A DNA stretch of 64,000 nucleotides from Undibacterium hunanense (lineage in GTDB: Bacteria > Pseudomonadota > Gammaproteobacteria > Burkholderiales > Burkholderiaceae_D). Under the pieces are notes generated by a model. It searched no databases, was not told where the DNA came from, and worked only from the letters and a program-made list of their open reading frames with translations. The stretch lies in contig NZ_JACOGF010000017.1 of the NCBI RefSeq assembly GCF_014284335.1, positions 1-64,000 of the forward strand, written 5' to 3'. Numbering within the stretch: the stretch's first letter is position 1; every line of letters begins with the position of its first letter. Position numbers and translations under genes: made by a program. Positions 52,594 through 61,462 of the stretch are shown in pieces.

Positions 52594-53214
52594 CTAAGTC
52601 TGCAAATAGCGCAGCAGCATCGTCACCAGTTCATTCTTCCCACGCTTCTGAAACTCCGGTGGCGGCTGGTCAATTACCAGCCTGTGGGTGAAGTGTTCTA
52701 TCGCATGCACCACAAAATAAGCCTGCATCTGGCGGTCGGCAATGGCCACATCGGGCCGCAGACTCAGACAACGTGCCACTTCGGCTATCAGGAACTGTTC
52801 CGCCTGCCGGGCTGCCTGCCTTAACGCCGCCGGTAACAACCCCTCTTCATACAATAACCGGTGCAAGCCGGGATTGTGTTCATGCAGACGTAGCATGTGA
52901 TCAACAATCTCGTCCAGAGTCGGCGCTAAAGGCTGGCTGGTGGTACGCAGGGTTTCCAGCAGGCGCACGCTAAGCGCCAGACCTTCAGCCAGGTGCTGCT
53001 CTGCCAATGCCGTCAAAATGGCATCCTTGTTCGGGTAATACTGATACAGCGAGCCTATGGATACCCCGGCGCGGCTGGCTATGCGCGATGTGGTGCCAGC
53101 GGCATAACCAAATTCATCGAAAACATGAATAGCGGCTTCGAGTATGGCTTGCACCGTCATCCTGGAACGCTGCTGCAAGGGCTGTTTTAAAGGCTGAACG
53201 CGTGATTTGCTCAT
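52594..53214 (-). CDS. TetR-family regulator
   Basis: 206 residues: TetR helix-turn-helix (AILEAAIHVFDEFGYAAGTTSRIASRAGVSIGSLYQYYPNKDAILTAL) and a ligand domain. ATG 53214 is used; the frame reaches a TTG at 53247, inside the inverted-repeat operator region. Divergent from an alpha/beta hydrolase gene, which it probably represses through the site at 53250-53263. Confidence 0.9.
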   Translation of the reverse strand: MSKSRVQPLKQPLQQRSRMTVQAILEAAIHVFDEFGYAAGTTSRIASRAGVSIGSLYQYYPNKDAILTALAEQHLAEGLALSVRLLETLRTTSQPLAPTLDEIVDHMLRLHEHNPGLHRLLYEEGLLPAALRQAARQAEQFLIAEVARCLSLRPDVAIADRQMQAYFVVHAIEHFTHRLVIDQPPPEFQKRGKNELVTMLLRYLQT

Positions 53215-53249
53215 GGCAGAAATCCGCTCCCGAATGCGAATAGACAATG

Positions 53250-53263
53250 TGAATGATTATTCA
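53250..53263. promoter_or_regulatory. TetR-type operator between divergent tetR and hydrolase genes
   Basis: TGAAT-GATT-ATTCA, perfect 5-bp arms, midway between the two starts (53214 and 53301). It is the only clear symmetry in the gap. Confidence 0.5.
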
Positions 53264-53300
53264 TATTATAGGTCAGCATCAAAACAACCTGACAAATGAT

Positions 53301-54332
53301 ATGACACCACCTGCTCCTGATTCTGATTCTGCTCCTGCTCTCAACGCCGCCCGCTCTGAACAGACTTACTGGCACTGCTATCACGACCCTGCCCTGCTGG
53401 CCCGCGTGCTGGCGGTCGTGCAAACCCGTCATCTGTCATCCACAGGGGTGGAATTGCATATGGACCTGTATCAGCAACAAGACCCTGCGGCACCGGTATT
53501 GATACTGAATCATGGCGGTGGCGGCTATGGCGGCCTGTTCATCGGCCTGGCGCTGGCTTTTTATGAGCAGGGCTACACCGTCGTTGTGCCAGATCAAAAA
53601 GGCCAGGGCCGTTCTGGTGGCGTTATGGGTGATTTTACGGTGAGTGAAGCGGTACAAAACATCGTCGACGTGGCTGCCTGGGCAAGGCAGGAATTCAATG
53701 CCCCTCTGTTTTTGTGTGGTGGCAGCATAGGCGGCGGCCTGACCTATGCCGCCGCAGCCGTCATGGCGAGTCAGGGGCTGGCACCAGCAGCCATCGTTTG
53801 CCTGAATCTGTATGACTTTGGCGATCCCGCAACCGGTCTGGCATTTACCCGCTTTGCCGCCCTGGCCACATTGCCCGGCCTGGCCAAACTATGCCGGGTA
53901 ACAAGTGGTCTGCTGGCCAGACTGGCACCGCGCCTGCGCCTGCCCTACAGACCCCTAGCGCGCTTTGAACATATGGTAGATGAACGTGACCTGGCACAAG
54001 GTTTTTATGCCAAATGGCAAGCCGATCCACTGACCCTGCGTACTGTCACGGCCAATTATTTCGCCAGCATGCTGGATACCGCCTTTGTCATCCCGCTGGA
54101 AGCGAATGCCCAGGTGCCGGTACTGGTCATCAACCAGCAACGCGACAAAATGGTCAAGCCGCAACTGACACTGAACTGTTTCCAGCGACTGTCCGGCCCC
54201 AAAGCCTATGCCGAACTAGACTGGGGCCATTTCTCGCTGCAAACGGCATTTATCGACCAACTGATCTGCCTCGGTCACGATTGGCTTTTGCAACATGCAG
54301 CAAGCTGGCGCGCAAAGCAGTTACTTCACTGA
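53301..54332 (+). CDS. Alpha/beta hydrolase
   Basis: 343 residues. LILNHGGGGYGG (oxyanion, HGGG), VVPDQKGQGRSGG, and nucleophile FLCGGSIGGGLTYA (G-G-S-I-G-G). The likely catalytic His is in DWGHFSLQ. Start at ATG 53301; the ATG at 53253 would overlap the operator-like palindrome. Controlled probably by the divergent TetR protein. Substrate unknown. It overlaps the convergent sigma-factor gene by 7 bp. Confidence 0.85.
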   Translation: MTPPAPDSDSAPALNAARSEQTYWHCYHDPALLARVLAVVQTRHLSSTGVELHMDLYQQQDPAAPVLILNHGGGGYGGLFIGLALAFYEQGYTVVVPDQKGQGRSGGVMGDFTVSEAVQNIVDVAAWARQEFNAPLFLCGGSIGGGLTYAAAAVMASQGLAPAAIVCLNLYDFGDPATGLAFTRFAALATLPGLAKLCRVTSGLLARLAPRLRLPYRPLARFEHMVDERDLAQGFYAKWQADPLTLRTVTANYFASMLDTAFVIPLEANAQVPVLVINQQRDKMVKPQLTLNCFQRLSGPKAYAELDWGHFSLQTAFIDQLICLGHDWLLQHAASWRAKQLLH

Positions 54333-54865
54333 CTACAGCTGGAATCATAGGCAAGCAGATATTCCCGCACCAGCACCCGGGCACGGTGCAAGCGACTCTT
54401 GACGGTACTGACCGGTTCCGCCAGACGTGCAGCAATGTCAGCGATGGTCAGTTCTTCAAAGTCGCGCAAGATGACTACTTCCAGATAATGGGCGGGTAAG
54501 GATTCCAGTGCGGCGACCAGATCCATGCGCAGGCTGTCATCGCTTTTGTGCGCAAGTTGCTGTTCTGGTGTGATCTCATCGAGTGAAGTGTACGGCAACA
54601 AGGCACGACCCAGTCTCTGGCATTCACGCTTGATGATGGTAAACAGCCAGGATGAAAATGCCACCACCGCCTGCAGCCCACCAAGCTTGCGTGCAATAAT
54701 CATCAGGGATTCTTGCACGGCATCATCGATGTCGCTGGCCCGGCAATGGCGGTAAGCATAACGCCGCGCATCTGCCTGGCAGACTTGCAGCAAACTGGCA
54801 ATGGCACTGGCATCACCTGTCTGTGCAGCAACAATCAATTGTTCCCGTTCCACACTGGCCGCCAT
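54326..54865 (-). CDS. ECF-type RNA polymerase sigma factor
   Basis: 179 residues: region 2 (ADARRYAYRHCRASDIDDAVQESLMIIARKLGGLQAVVAFSSWLFTIIKRE) and region 4 (LVAALESLPAHYLEVVILRDFEELTIADIAARLAEPVSTVKSRLHRARVLV). No anti-sigma gene of classic type is adjacent; the only partner is the small two-helix membrane protein gene ending 3 bp upstream on the same strand. Its signal and regulon are unknown. Overlaps the convergent hydrolase gene by 7 bp. Confidence 0.92.
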   Translation of the reverse strand: MAASVEREQLIVAAQTGDASAIASLLQVCQADARRYAYRHCRASDIDDAVQESLMIIARKLGGLQAVVAFSSWLFTIIKRECQRLGRALLPYTSLDEITPEQQLAHKSDDSLRMDLVAALESLPAHYLEVVILRDFEELTIADIAARLAEPVSTVKSRLHRARVLVREYLLAYDSSCSQ

Positions 54866-54868
54866 GGT

Positions 54869-55093
54869 CTAAGCGTTCCTGTCCAGTTTGCGCGCAACAG
54901 GCTTACGGCCAAGCAATGCACACATGGGACAAAACCCGATCAGGCCGGTCAGTGCTGCCATTGCCCCGCTGATTCCTGCCAGCACACTTAATCCGGCTAT
55001 ACCCCAATTCATTGCAGTAAATACCAGACATGCCAGTCCTGCAACAATACGCAGCAGACGTTCCCAAGATGGTAAATTTTTCATATACAGCAT
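54869..55093 (-). CDS. DUF2892 small inner-membrane protein
   Basis: 74 residues with two membrane helices (about 14-30 and 32-55) and a conserved GFCPMCALLGRK segment with two Cys, as in DUF2892 proteins. AAGGGGAT precedes the ATG. It ends 3 bp before the ATG of the sigma-factor gene, so the two are an operon. In the DUF2892 family the Cys pair suggests redox or sulfur handling; a sigma-regulating role is inference from position alone. Confidence 0.9.
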   Translation of the reverse strand: MLYMKNLPSWERLLRIVAGLACLVFTAMNWGIAGLSVLAGISGAMAALTGLIGFCPMCALLGRKPVARKLDRNA

Positions 55094-55340
55094 GATATCC
55101 CCTTAAAAAGATGTGAATGACGGTTTGTCATACTTAAGAGGCTACCCAAAGGCAAAAGGATTCGCAGGCACGGCATTATTTTTTGATAGCCATTCATCAA
55201 CTTGCTGGCAATAACAGGCAGGCAGCAAATTAAAAATTTCAACTTTATGCAAGTTGTTGACATCCAAAACGCCCGCTCATGCGTTATGGATAAAACAGAT
55301 CGACTATTTTTAAATTACCTCCTATGCCGGGAAGAGACAA

Positions 55341-57641
55341 ATGAGTGCAAATCTTCGCTCCACCCCAGTCCTCAGCATTGCTGCATTGCTGATTGCCACC
55401 CTGTTTATCCAGGCACCGGCCCGGGCACAGGATGAGCCACCCGGGCGTGTTGCCAGGGTCAGCTATTCATACGGCAATATCAGTTTTGCAGATGCAGGCA
55501 CCGACAACTGGTCCACCTTGATAGCAAACCGTCCTATCGCTGGCGGCGACAGCCTGATGGTTGCGCCATCCGGCAGGGCTGAACTGCATGTCGGTGCGAA
55601 TGCCGTGCGGCTGCAGGAAGGTTCACGCATCAGCTTTACCACCCTCAATGATGAAAATACCCAGATCGACCTGAAACAGGGCAGCATCATCTTGCGTGTA
55701 CGCACGCTGGCCGGCAGGGAAAATTTTGATGTCAGCACACCGAATCTAGTGTTTTCTGTGCAAGAGCCGGGTGAATACAGAATTACTATTAATTACGACA
55801 ACAGCACCAGCATCCTGATACGCAGTGGTACCGGCATTGCCCTGGGGGACCGTGACACCATTACCCTGCGTGCAGGTGAACAAACGCGCTTTTCCGGCAG
55901 CAATCTCCAGCATACGCAGATAGGTGCGGCACCACCGCCGGACACCTTCGACATGTGGGCCGCAGACCGTGACCGTGCCGAAGAAAATGTGACGACTGCA
56001 CGCTATGTATCACGCGAAGTCATAGGCTATGAACAGCTGGATGATTACGGTGCCTGGGAAACTACAGTTGAATATGGTGCCGTATGGTACCCAAGACAGG
56101 TCACCACTACCTGGGCTCCTTATCGCGATGGCAAATGGGTCTGGGTTGCGCCATGGGGCTGGACCTGGGTAGACCGTGCCCCCTGGGGTTTTGCGCCTTA
56201 CCATTATGGCCGCTGGGCCTTTGTCGGTGCCCGCTGGGCCTGGGTACCTGGTCCCTATCATGCGCATCAGCGCCCTGTGTATGCACCGGCGCTGGTTGCC
56301 TTTGTCGGCAATAGCAATATCGGTATTAATCCTTCAAATGGGCATCGCAATATACCTGGCGTGGCCTGGTTCCCGCTCGGACCTGGCGAAGCCTATCGTC
56401 CTGGCTACACCCACAACAGCAACTACATACAGAGACTGAACCAGAACGTGGTCATCAATAACACCGTCATCAATAATAATCGCGGTGTGTATGTGAACCA
56501 GAATATACGTAATGCCGTCACCGTTGTGCCGACACAAACCTTCGTGCGTGGTGAGCATGTATTACCTGCATCGACCACCAGGGTCATCGTGGAAAACCAG
56601 CGCACACCGGTGGTGACCGAAGCACCAGGCCTGGTACCTGGCAACAACAACCGCTTTGGCGAAGCCCGTCCGCAAAATGTGCAAAACGTGGATCAATTCC
56701 GTCAGCGGATTTTGAAAAGTGCGCAGTCACGCGATGAACCACAGGGTGTACCTGTCAACAATTTCAATAACCGTCAGCAAAACAATGCCGGTCCGGTGCA
56801 GAATGCAGCACCTGTTGGTGCCAGCTCGCTGAATCCGGGGGCAGGTATCAACGCACCGGGTAACGGCAATGCGAACATCGGCCCCAGCTATAACCGTCCA
56901 CAAGACAATGCAAACAACCGCCCGTATGGCAATGGCGTGTCCAACAATGGCAATAACCGTCCGCAAGGCAATCTGACGCCGGTACAAACAGCACCCGCCA
57001 ACACAGCGACCGTGGTTCAGCCTGCCAGCATCAATGCGCCGGTGAATAATGTTCCTGCGGCTAACCAAAGGCCGGCAGACAACAATGGCGGCGTCCGTCA
57101 ATACGGTAATGGCGGACAGAATAATTATTCAGGTCGTCCACAAAACAATGTGACAGTGCCACAAAATGCAGCCCCGGTAATCAACAATCCACCGGTCAGC
57201 AGCATCAATACACCTGTCAACACACCCATACACACGCCAAATACCAACAGCCCGGCGAATAATGCCATCATGACGGCACCCACTCGCCCTGCCGACAATA
57301 TCGACAGGACACCAAGACAAGGTGGCGGCAGAGCCTGGGACAATAGCGGCCAGGGTGAAATCCGCAATGAAAGAGCCGTAGAACGCATGCCGGACCGCCC
57401 TGTCGTCGAAAGACCGGCAGAACGCCCACGTGCCAGCTACACGCCGCCAGAACGTCCACAGCAAATGGCCCCAATGCCACAGCCAGCACCAAGAGTGGAA
57501 GCACGCCCGGCACCTGCCCCGGTAGCAATGCCGGTACCGATGCAGGCTCCGGCGGCAGCACCTGCGCCAAGAGCAGAAAGACCGAAAGAGAAAGAAGAAA
57601 CCAAAGCCAAGCAACACGGCTTGAGTGAACGTGAGCGTTAA
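55341..57641 (+). CDS. Secreted FecR-domain / DUF6600-type protein with Asn/Pro-rich tail
   Basis: 766 residues. Signal peptide (cleavage near ARAQ, about 30), FecR-like beta domain (about 58-190; RAELHVGANAVRLQEGS, FDVSTPNLVFSVQEPGEYR), then Trp/Tyr-rich repeats of DUF6600 type (about 220-335; YGAVWYPRQV, WAPYRDGKWVWVAPWGWTWVD), and a long low-complexity region (about 380-766) rich in Asn, Pro, Gln and Arg with NNRPQGN-like units and a charged end (RAERPKEKEETKAKQ). No membrane helix is seen apart from the signal. A cell-surface or matrix role is plausible but unproven. GGAAGAGACAA precedes the ATG. Confidence 0.85.
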   Translation: MSANLRSTPVLSIAALLIATLFIQAPARAQDEPPGRVARVSYSYGNISFADAGTDNWSTLIANRPIAGGDSLMVAPSGRAELHVGANAVRLQEGSRISFTTLNDENTQIDLKQGSIILRVRTLAGRENFDVSTPNLVFSVQEPGEYRITINYDNSTSILIRSGTGIALGDRDTITLRAGEQTRFSGSNLQHTQIGAAPPPDTFDMWAADRDRAEENVTTARYVSREVIGYEQLDDYGAWETTVEYGAVWYPRQVTTTWAPYRDGKWVWVAPWGWTWVDRAPWGFAPYHYGRWAFVGARWAWVPGPYHAHQRPVYAPALVAFVGNSNIGINPSNGHRNIPGVAWFPLGPGEAYRPGYTHNSNYIQRLNQNVVINNTVINNNRGVYVNQNIRNAVTVVPTQTFVRGEHVLPASTTRVIVENQRTPVVTEAPGLVPGNNNRFGEARPQNVQNVDQFRQRILKSAQSRDEPQGVPVNNFNNRQQNNAGPVQNAAPVGASSLNPGAGINAPGNGNANIGPSYNRPQDNANNRPYGNGVSNNGNNRPQGNLTPVQTAPANTATVVQPASINAPVNNVPAANQRPADNNGGVRQYGNGGQNNYSGRPQNNVTVPQNAAPVINNPPVSSINTPVNTPIHTPNTNSPANNAIMTAPTRPADNIDRTPRQGGGRAWDNSGQGEIRNERAVERMPDRPVVERPAERPRASYTPPERPQQMAPMPQPAPRVEARPAPAPVAMPVPMQAPAAAPAPRAERPKEKEETKAKQHGLSERER

Positions 57642-58007
57642 TCATTTACAGCAACAACGTCGGCAAGTGTAGGTAACCATGACCGCGACAGCATAAAACA
57701 GGAGGCGATAAGCCTCCTGTTTTTTATACAACGAGCCTGTCATTATTTCGTCAATATTTGCGCCTCTTCCGTCCATATCTGAGATTGCTCACCCAAAATA
57801 GAACAAATGGAAAAAATGGAACAAATAAAAAAAATGAAACGGAACAGATAAGCATCCACATCAATTTGCAACAAGCTCTGACAATGTTTTACCTAAGTCC
57901 CTACCGCTATTTCCATAACTGCTGTAAATTCAGATTACGCACTCCTCCCAGGAATCTGCGCACATCCGGCTGGTGATATTTTTTGCACAATAACATGGCG
58001 TTCAAAC
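57642..58007. other. Intergenic region with terminator and A-rich repeats
   Basis: Holds the terminator of the DUF6600 gene (57698-57725), then an A-rich stretch of short GGAACAAAT/AAAATGGAA near-repeats (about 57800-57850). A frame at 57758-57976 lacks a ribosome binding site and is not accepted. Confidence 0.6.
57698..57725 (+). terminator. Terminator of the DUF6600 gene
   Basis: Perfect 9-bp stem ACAGGAGGC-GATAA-GCCTCCTGT followed by a run of six T. Confidence 0.88.
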
Positions 58008-58823
58008 ATGCTTGCTGCATCACTTCACATTTTTTCCTTACGTCTGCGTCATGCTTGCGCCATGCTGGCACTTTCCTGCACAGCTTGTCTGATACACGCC
58101 CAGGCTCAGGAACTGCAAATTCTTACTGAAGACTGGCCACCCATCAGTTTTGGCAATGGCAGCAAGGCCGAGGGTATGGCGGTGGATGTGGTGCGCGCCA
58201 TGCAGGCACATATAGGCAGCAATCAGCCGATACAGGTTGTCCCCTGGGCGCGCGGCTACAAGGCATTACTGGAAGAACCGAATACGCTTTTATTTACAGT
58301 GGGCAGATCGGAAGAACGCGAAAAGCTCATGGTCCTGCTAGGCCCCATCGCCATTTCGACCACCTCTTTATATACCCGCAAAGGCAATGCTGCACGCTTG
58401 CACGGCATGGGGGATGAAATACAGAAACTCAAGGTCGGGGCTTATCGCTCCAGCATCTTTGCAGATACCGCACGCAAGAAAGGCTTTCAAAATATAGAAC
58501 AGGCGCCCACACCACAAATCATCGCCAACATGTTGCTGGCCAAACGTTTTGATTTATGGGTCGAGGGCAGCCTGGTGGTTTCATCTGTGCTCAAGGAAAT
58601 AGGGCACACTGCCGACGATGTTGAAAAGGTTAAAGTTCTCGACAGCCTGGAACTGTATCTGGCTTTTTCAAGCTCCACCTCCGCAGCCACTCTCAAGGTG
58701 TGGGAAGATGCCTTGCGCTGGCTGAAGAAGGAGGGTCACTTCAGCCGCATCCATCAAAAATGGCTGCCGAATGAGCCACCACCGATGGCGGTGATACGGC
58801 TTGATCCACCGGGGCGGCCTTAG
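58008..58823 (+). CDS. Periplasmic solute-binding protein (type 3 extracellular SBP)
   Basis: 271 residues: signal peptide (about 15-33, cleavage near AQAQE) and an SBP_bac_3-type domain (LQILTEDWPPISFGNGSKAEGMAVDVVRAM, FTVGRSEEREKLMVLLGPI, KVGAYRSSIFADTARKKGF). No transporter permease or kinase lies next to it, as often in beta- and gammaproteobacterial orphan SBPs. No clear ribosome binding site. Ligand unknown. Convergent with the following gene across 14 bp. Confidence 0.85.
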   Translation: MLAASLHIFSLRLRHACAMLALSCTACLIHAQAQELQILTEDWPPISFGNGSKAEGMAVDVVRAMQAHIGSNQPIQVVPWARGYKALLEEPNTLLFTVGRSEEREKLMVLLGPIAISTTSLYTRKGNAARLHGMGDEIQKLKVGAYRSSIFADTARKKGFQNIEQAPTPQIIANMLLAKRFDLWVEGSLVVSSVLKEIGHTADDVEKVKVLDSLELYLAFSSSTSAATLKVWEDALRWLKKEGHFSRIHQKWLPNEPPPMAVIRLDPPGRP

Positions 58824-58837
58824 AACCTGAAACAGGA

Positions 58838-59455
58838 TCAGGCGTACTTGATGTTTTCCAGATGAAATGAAAACGGTTTGGAGTCGGCACCCGGGCCACC
58901 ACCTGTCATCACGATATCTGCGCTGGCGATACCGAGCAGAGACAGCTCTGTATTGAGACTGGAAATAACCGCCGAATTCATGACATCGCCTTCTTCTATT
59001 TCTGACGCTGCGCCTATCCACAAGGTCGGTTCCAGCCTGAATGCTGCTCTTTGACCAGGGGCAATGGCGGTCTTGATCGCCAACAGCTTGCCACCCTTGA
59101 AGATATGCGCATTGATTGCGCCTTGCGTCAGATTATTACGCACCTGGATTTCTGATGCATTTGTTGCTGGTCCGGCATAAGCAAGGCCGTCGCCAGAGCC
59201 AGTCATCGTTGCCTCGAAAATTTGCCCATGCTCGGCTGCCAGTTGTGGCGTGTAATTACCCCAGCTGTCACTGGAAGACACTGTCATGCCAATAGGATAA
59301 GTAAAGGGATGGTATTCGTTTTGACCACAATTGCGGATGACCGTCCAGGCCACGGCCTTTTCGTCAAAATCTGCTGCGACATTTTTCTGGAAAATAACGA
59401 CACTGGAATTATTCGTATCGTTGGATAAATTGCGGAAAGTAAGTTTTATATCCAT
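58838..59455 (-). CDS. Uncharacterised protein, paralogue A of a tandem pair
   Basis: 205 residues, no signal peptide or membrane segment, beta-rich appearance. Conserved blocks shared with paralogue B: VVIFQKNVA, VAW.VI.NCG, HPF, QGAINAHI, PTLWIG, SADIVMTGGGPG. I do not recognise a named family; proteins of this kind are, as I recall, sometimes mislabelled as ring-opening dioxygenase subunits. ATG 59455 has AGGGGGCAG upstream; the frame extends to 59719 but the added part is not conserved. About half identical to paralogue B by eye. Confidence 0.85.
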   Translation of the reverse strand: MDIKLTFRNLSNDTNNSSVVIFQKNVAADFDEKAVAWTVIRNCGQNEYHPFTYPIGMTVSSSDSWGNYTPQLAAEHGQIFEATMTGSGDGLAYAGPATNASEIQVRNNLTQGAINAHIFKGGKLLAIKTAIAPGQRAAFRLEPTLWIGAASEIEEGDVMNSAVISSLNTELSLLGIASADIVMTGGGPGADSKPFSFHLENIKYA

Positions 59456-59657
59456 CGCCTGCCCCCTTTTGCTTGATTCGTAAGAAATTGCCTCTGATAT
59501 CGAATGCAAATAATCGATTGCAAATAAATTGCAATATTGCCATTTCAATAGTACATCGACAGACAAAGTATCACAAGAGAAATCAAGACAGGGAAAGGGG
59601 CAGAAAAGATAATCCAGACCGCAGATCAGCATCCGCAATCTGGATATACACAAAGAA

Positions 59658-59804
59658 TCAGGACAGCATCGCCACCAGTGCTGCATCAGGATGGATATAC
59701 AGATCAAATAAACCGGCAACGCCCATCAGCACACCAACGTCCGTAGCTACCAGAGTCCGAAATAAAGTCAGCGCTGCCTGACGAGCCGTTGCCAATGTCC
59801 AAGC
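59658..59804 (-). pseudogene. Truncated DUF4337 gene remnant
   Basis: The leftward frame here ends GVLMGVAGL...IHPDAALVAMLS then TGA, closely matching the C-terminus of the intact DUF4337 gene at 60705-61319 (GVLMGVAGLLGLHIHPDALVAMLS). Only about 45-50 codons remain, directly after the stop of paralogue B and in the same frame; there is no start or ribosome binding site. It is a leftover of a tandem duplication. Confidence 0.8.
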
Positions 59805-60464
59805 TCAGGTCAGGTCAGACCCATCGGGCAAACCCTGAGCAGGGTTATATTGCATAACGACATTTTCCAATGAAAAAACAAAGGGGGAGGAATTGGCATC
59901 TGGGCCGCCACCTGTCATGACGATATCAGCACTGGCTACATCCTTCAGGGATAATTCTGTATTGATGTTGGAAATAATCGCCATGTTCATGACCTGGCCT
60001 TGCTCGGCCTCTGAAGCAACACCTATCCAGATAGTCGGTTTGAATTCGAACGTAGCTTTTTGCTGTGGAGCGACGGAGGTTTTGGTCGCCAGCAATTTTT
60101 CATTTTTATAAATGTGTACATTGATAGCGCCTCTCGGCAAATTATTCAAGACTTGCATTTGCTTGACGCTGGCGCTATAGCCATCACGAATCAATCTATC
60201 ACCAGAATACGATAACTCCATCTTAACGAGCTGCCCGTTTTGTATTTCTAATCGCGATGTATAGTTACCATGGGAATCATTTACAGCAACATAATTTCCT
60301 AAGCTTAAATAGAAAGGATGATGATCACCTCTGCCACAGTTTTTGATGACCATCCAGGCAACGGGCATTTCATCATAATTTGTTGCCACATTTTTTTGGA
60401 AGATAACGATTTCCGAATTATTCAGATCATCTGATCGATTGACAAAATTCAGTTCAGTGCCCAT
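59805..60464 (-). CDS. Uncharacterised protein, paralogue B of a tandem pair
   Basis: 219 residues, same blocks as paralogue A (VIFQKNVATNYDEMPVAWMVIKNCG, INVHIYKNEKLLATKTSVAP, TIWIGVASEAEQGQVMNMAIISN, IVMTGGGPDANSSPFVFSLEN) plus a short extra C-terminus. AAAGGACC precedes the ATG. Upstream sequence for at least 100 bp also matches that of paralogue A, so the duplication included the promoter region. Soluble; function unknown. Confidence 0.85.
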   Translation of the reverse strand: MGTELNFVNRSDDLNNSEIVIFQKNVATNYDEMPVAWMVIKNCGRGDHHPFYLSLGNYVAVNDSHGNYTSRLEIQNGQLVKMELSYSGDRLIRDGYSASVKQMQVLNNLPRGAINVHIYKNEKLLATKTSVAPQQKATFEFKPTIWIGVASEAEQGQVMNMAIISNINTELSLKDVASADIVMTGGGPDANSSPFVFSLENVVMQYNPAQGLPDGSDLT

Positions 60465-60704
60465 GTCTGGTCCTTTGCTTGATTTGTAAGAAATTGCCTA
60501 TGATATCGATTGCAAATAAATTGCAATATTGATATTTTTAATAGTACATCTTCACAGAAATCACTTCAAGAGAAATCAAAAGGGGGCCAATGCCTGGCGC
60601 GTGCCCTGCCGGACAATAGATGAAGTGGCAAAGGAAGGCTTATCCAGATAGCGGATTGCAGATCATCATCCGCAATCTGGATGAACAGGAAGAATCAGGA
60701 AGAA

Positions 60705-61319
60705 TCAGGACAGCATCGCCACCAATGCATCAGGATGGATATGCAGACCCAATAAACCGGCCACGCCCATCAGCACGCCAAAGCCCGTCGGCACAAGGGC
60801 CAGGTAATACAGCCATTTCTGTTTGGTCAGGGCAGTCACTGCCAGCAAGGAGATGGCGATGGCCAGCAAGGCATCTGACAGATCGAACTGATCATCCTTG
60901 TAATTGGCGTTGTCGTAATCGACCTGGTCCTGCTCTGCCTGCTTCTTCAGTTCTTCTTTTTTCTCGCGCTGTTCTTTGGCGAGTTTGCTGTAAGAATCGA
61001 TGGCAGCCAGGTATTCTGCCTGTTGTTCAGCGGGTGCGTTTTTTGACGACAACCGCAACTGCAATTCAGTCGCCTTGGCGACTTCTTCACGGATGTTTCT
61101 GGCCTGGTAAAACGCCCAGTGATCAATTTTATTGGCTTGCGACTGTTGCATGGCCTGGACGATATTATCGTCCTTGACCTTGCAGATGCCCATGAAGGTC
61201 GCCAGCAATGCAACGGTGATGGCAACCAGTATGTTCAGGTGCTGGTTGACCCTGTGCTGCTTGTTTTCTTCCTGCTCTTCCGTTAACTGTTCAACGGTTT
61301 CCATTGGATCAACTTCCAT
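60705..61319 (-). CDS. DUF4337 membrane protein
   Basis: 204 residues: N-terminal charged coil (METVEQLTEEQEENKQH), a membrane helix (about 29-46), a long helical/coiled-coil region (about 60-140, ATELQLRLSSKNAPAEQQAEYL, EQREKKEELKKQAEQDQVDY), and two C-terminal helices (about 146-165, 170-193). This is the DUF4337 layout. GGAGTAGAAC precedes the ATG. Its 3' end is duplicated as a remnant at 59658-59804. Function unknown; gene order with paralogue B suggests a shared origin, not necessarily a shared role. Confidence 0.88.
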   Translation of the reverse strand: MEVDPMETVEQLTEEQEENKQHRVNQHLNILVAITVALLATFMGICKVKDDNIVQAMQQSQANKIDHWAFYQARNIREEVAKATELQLRLSSKNAPAEQQAEYLAAIDSYSKLAKEQREKKEELKKQAEQDQVDYDNANYKDDQFDLSDALLAIAISLLAVTALTKQKWLYYLALVPTGFGVLMGVAGLLGLHIHPDALVAMLS

Positions 61320-61462
61320 GTTCTACTCCATTCATTTATTCGTTCAAAAACGATTCAGACAACAGGCTGACGACGATTTTCCATTCAGCAGAAGACTAGC
61401 GCATTTAAAACCATTCCCGCTAGTAGCGCGGGAATATTTATTTTGTAGCATCATGTTACTGG

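Noticed and set aside
57758..57976. 72-codon frame before the solute-binding protein gene
   Set aside because: A-rich, no ribosome binding site, no conserved features.
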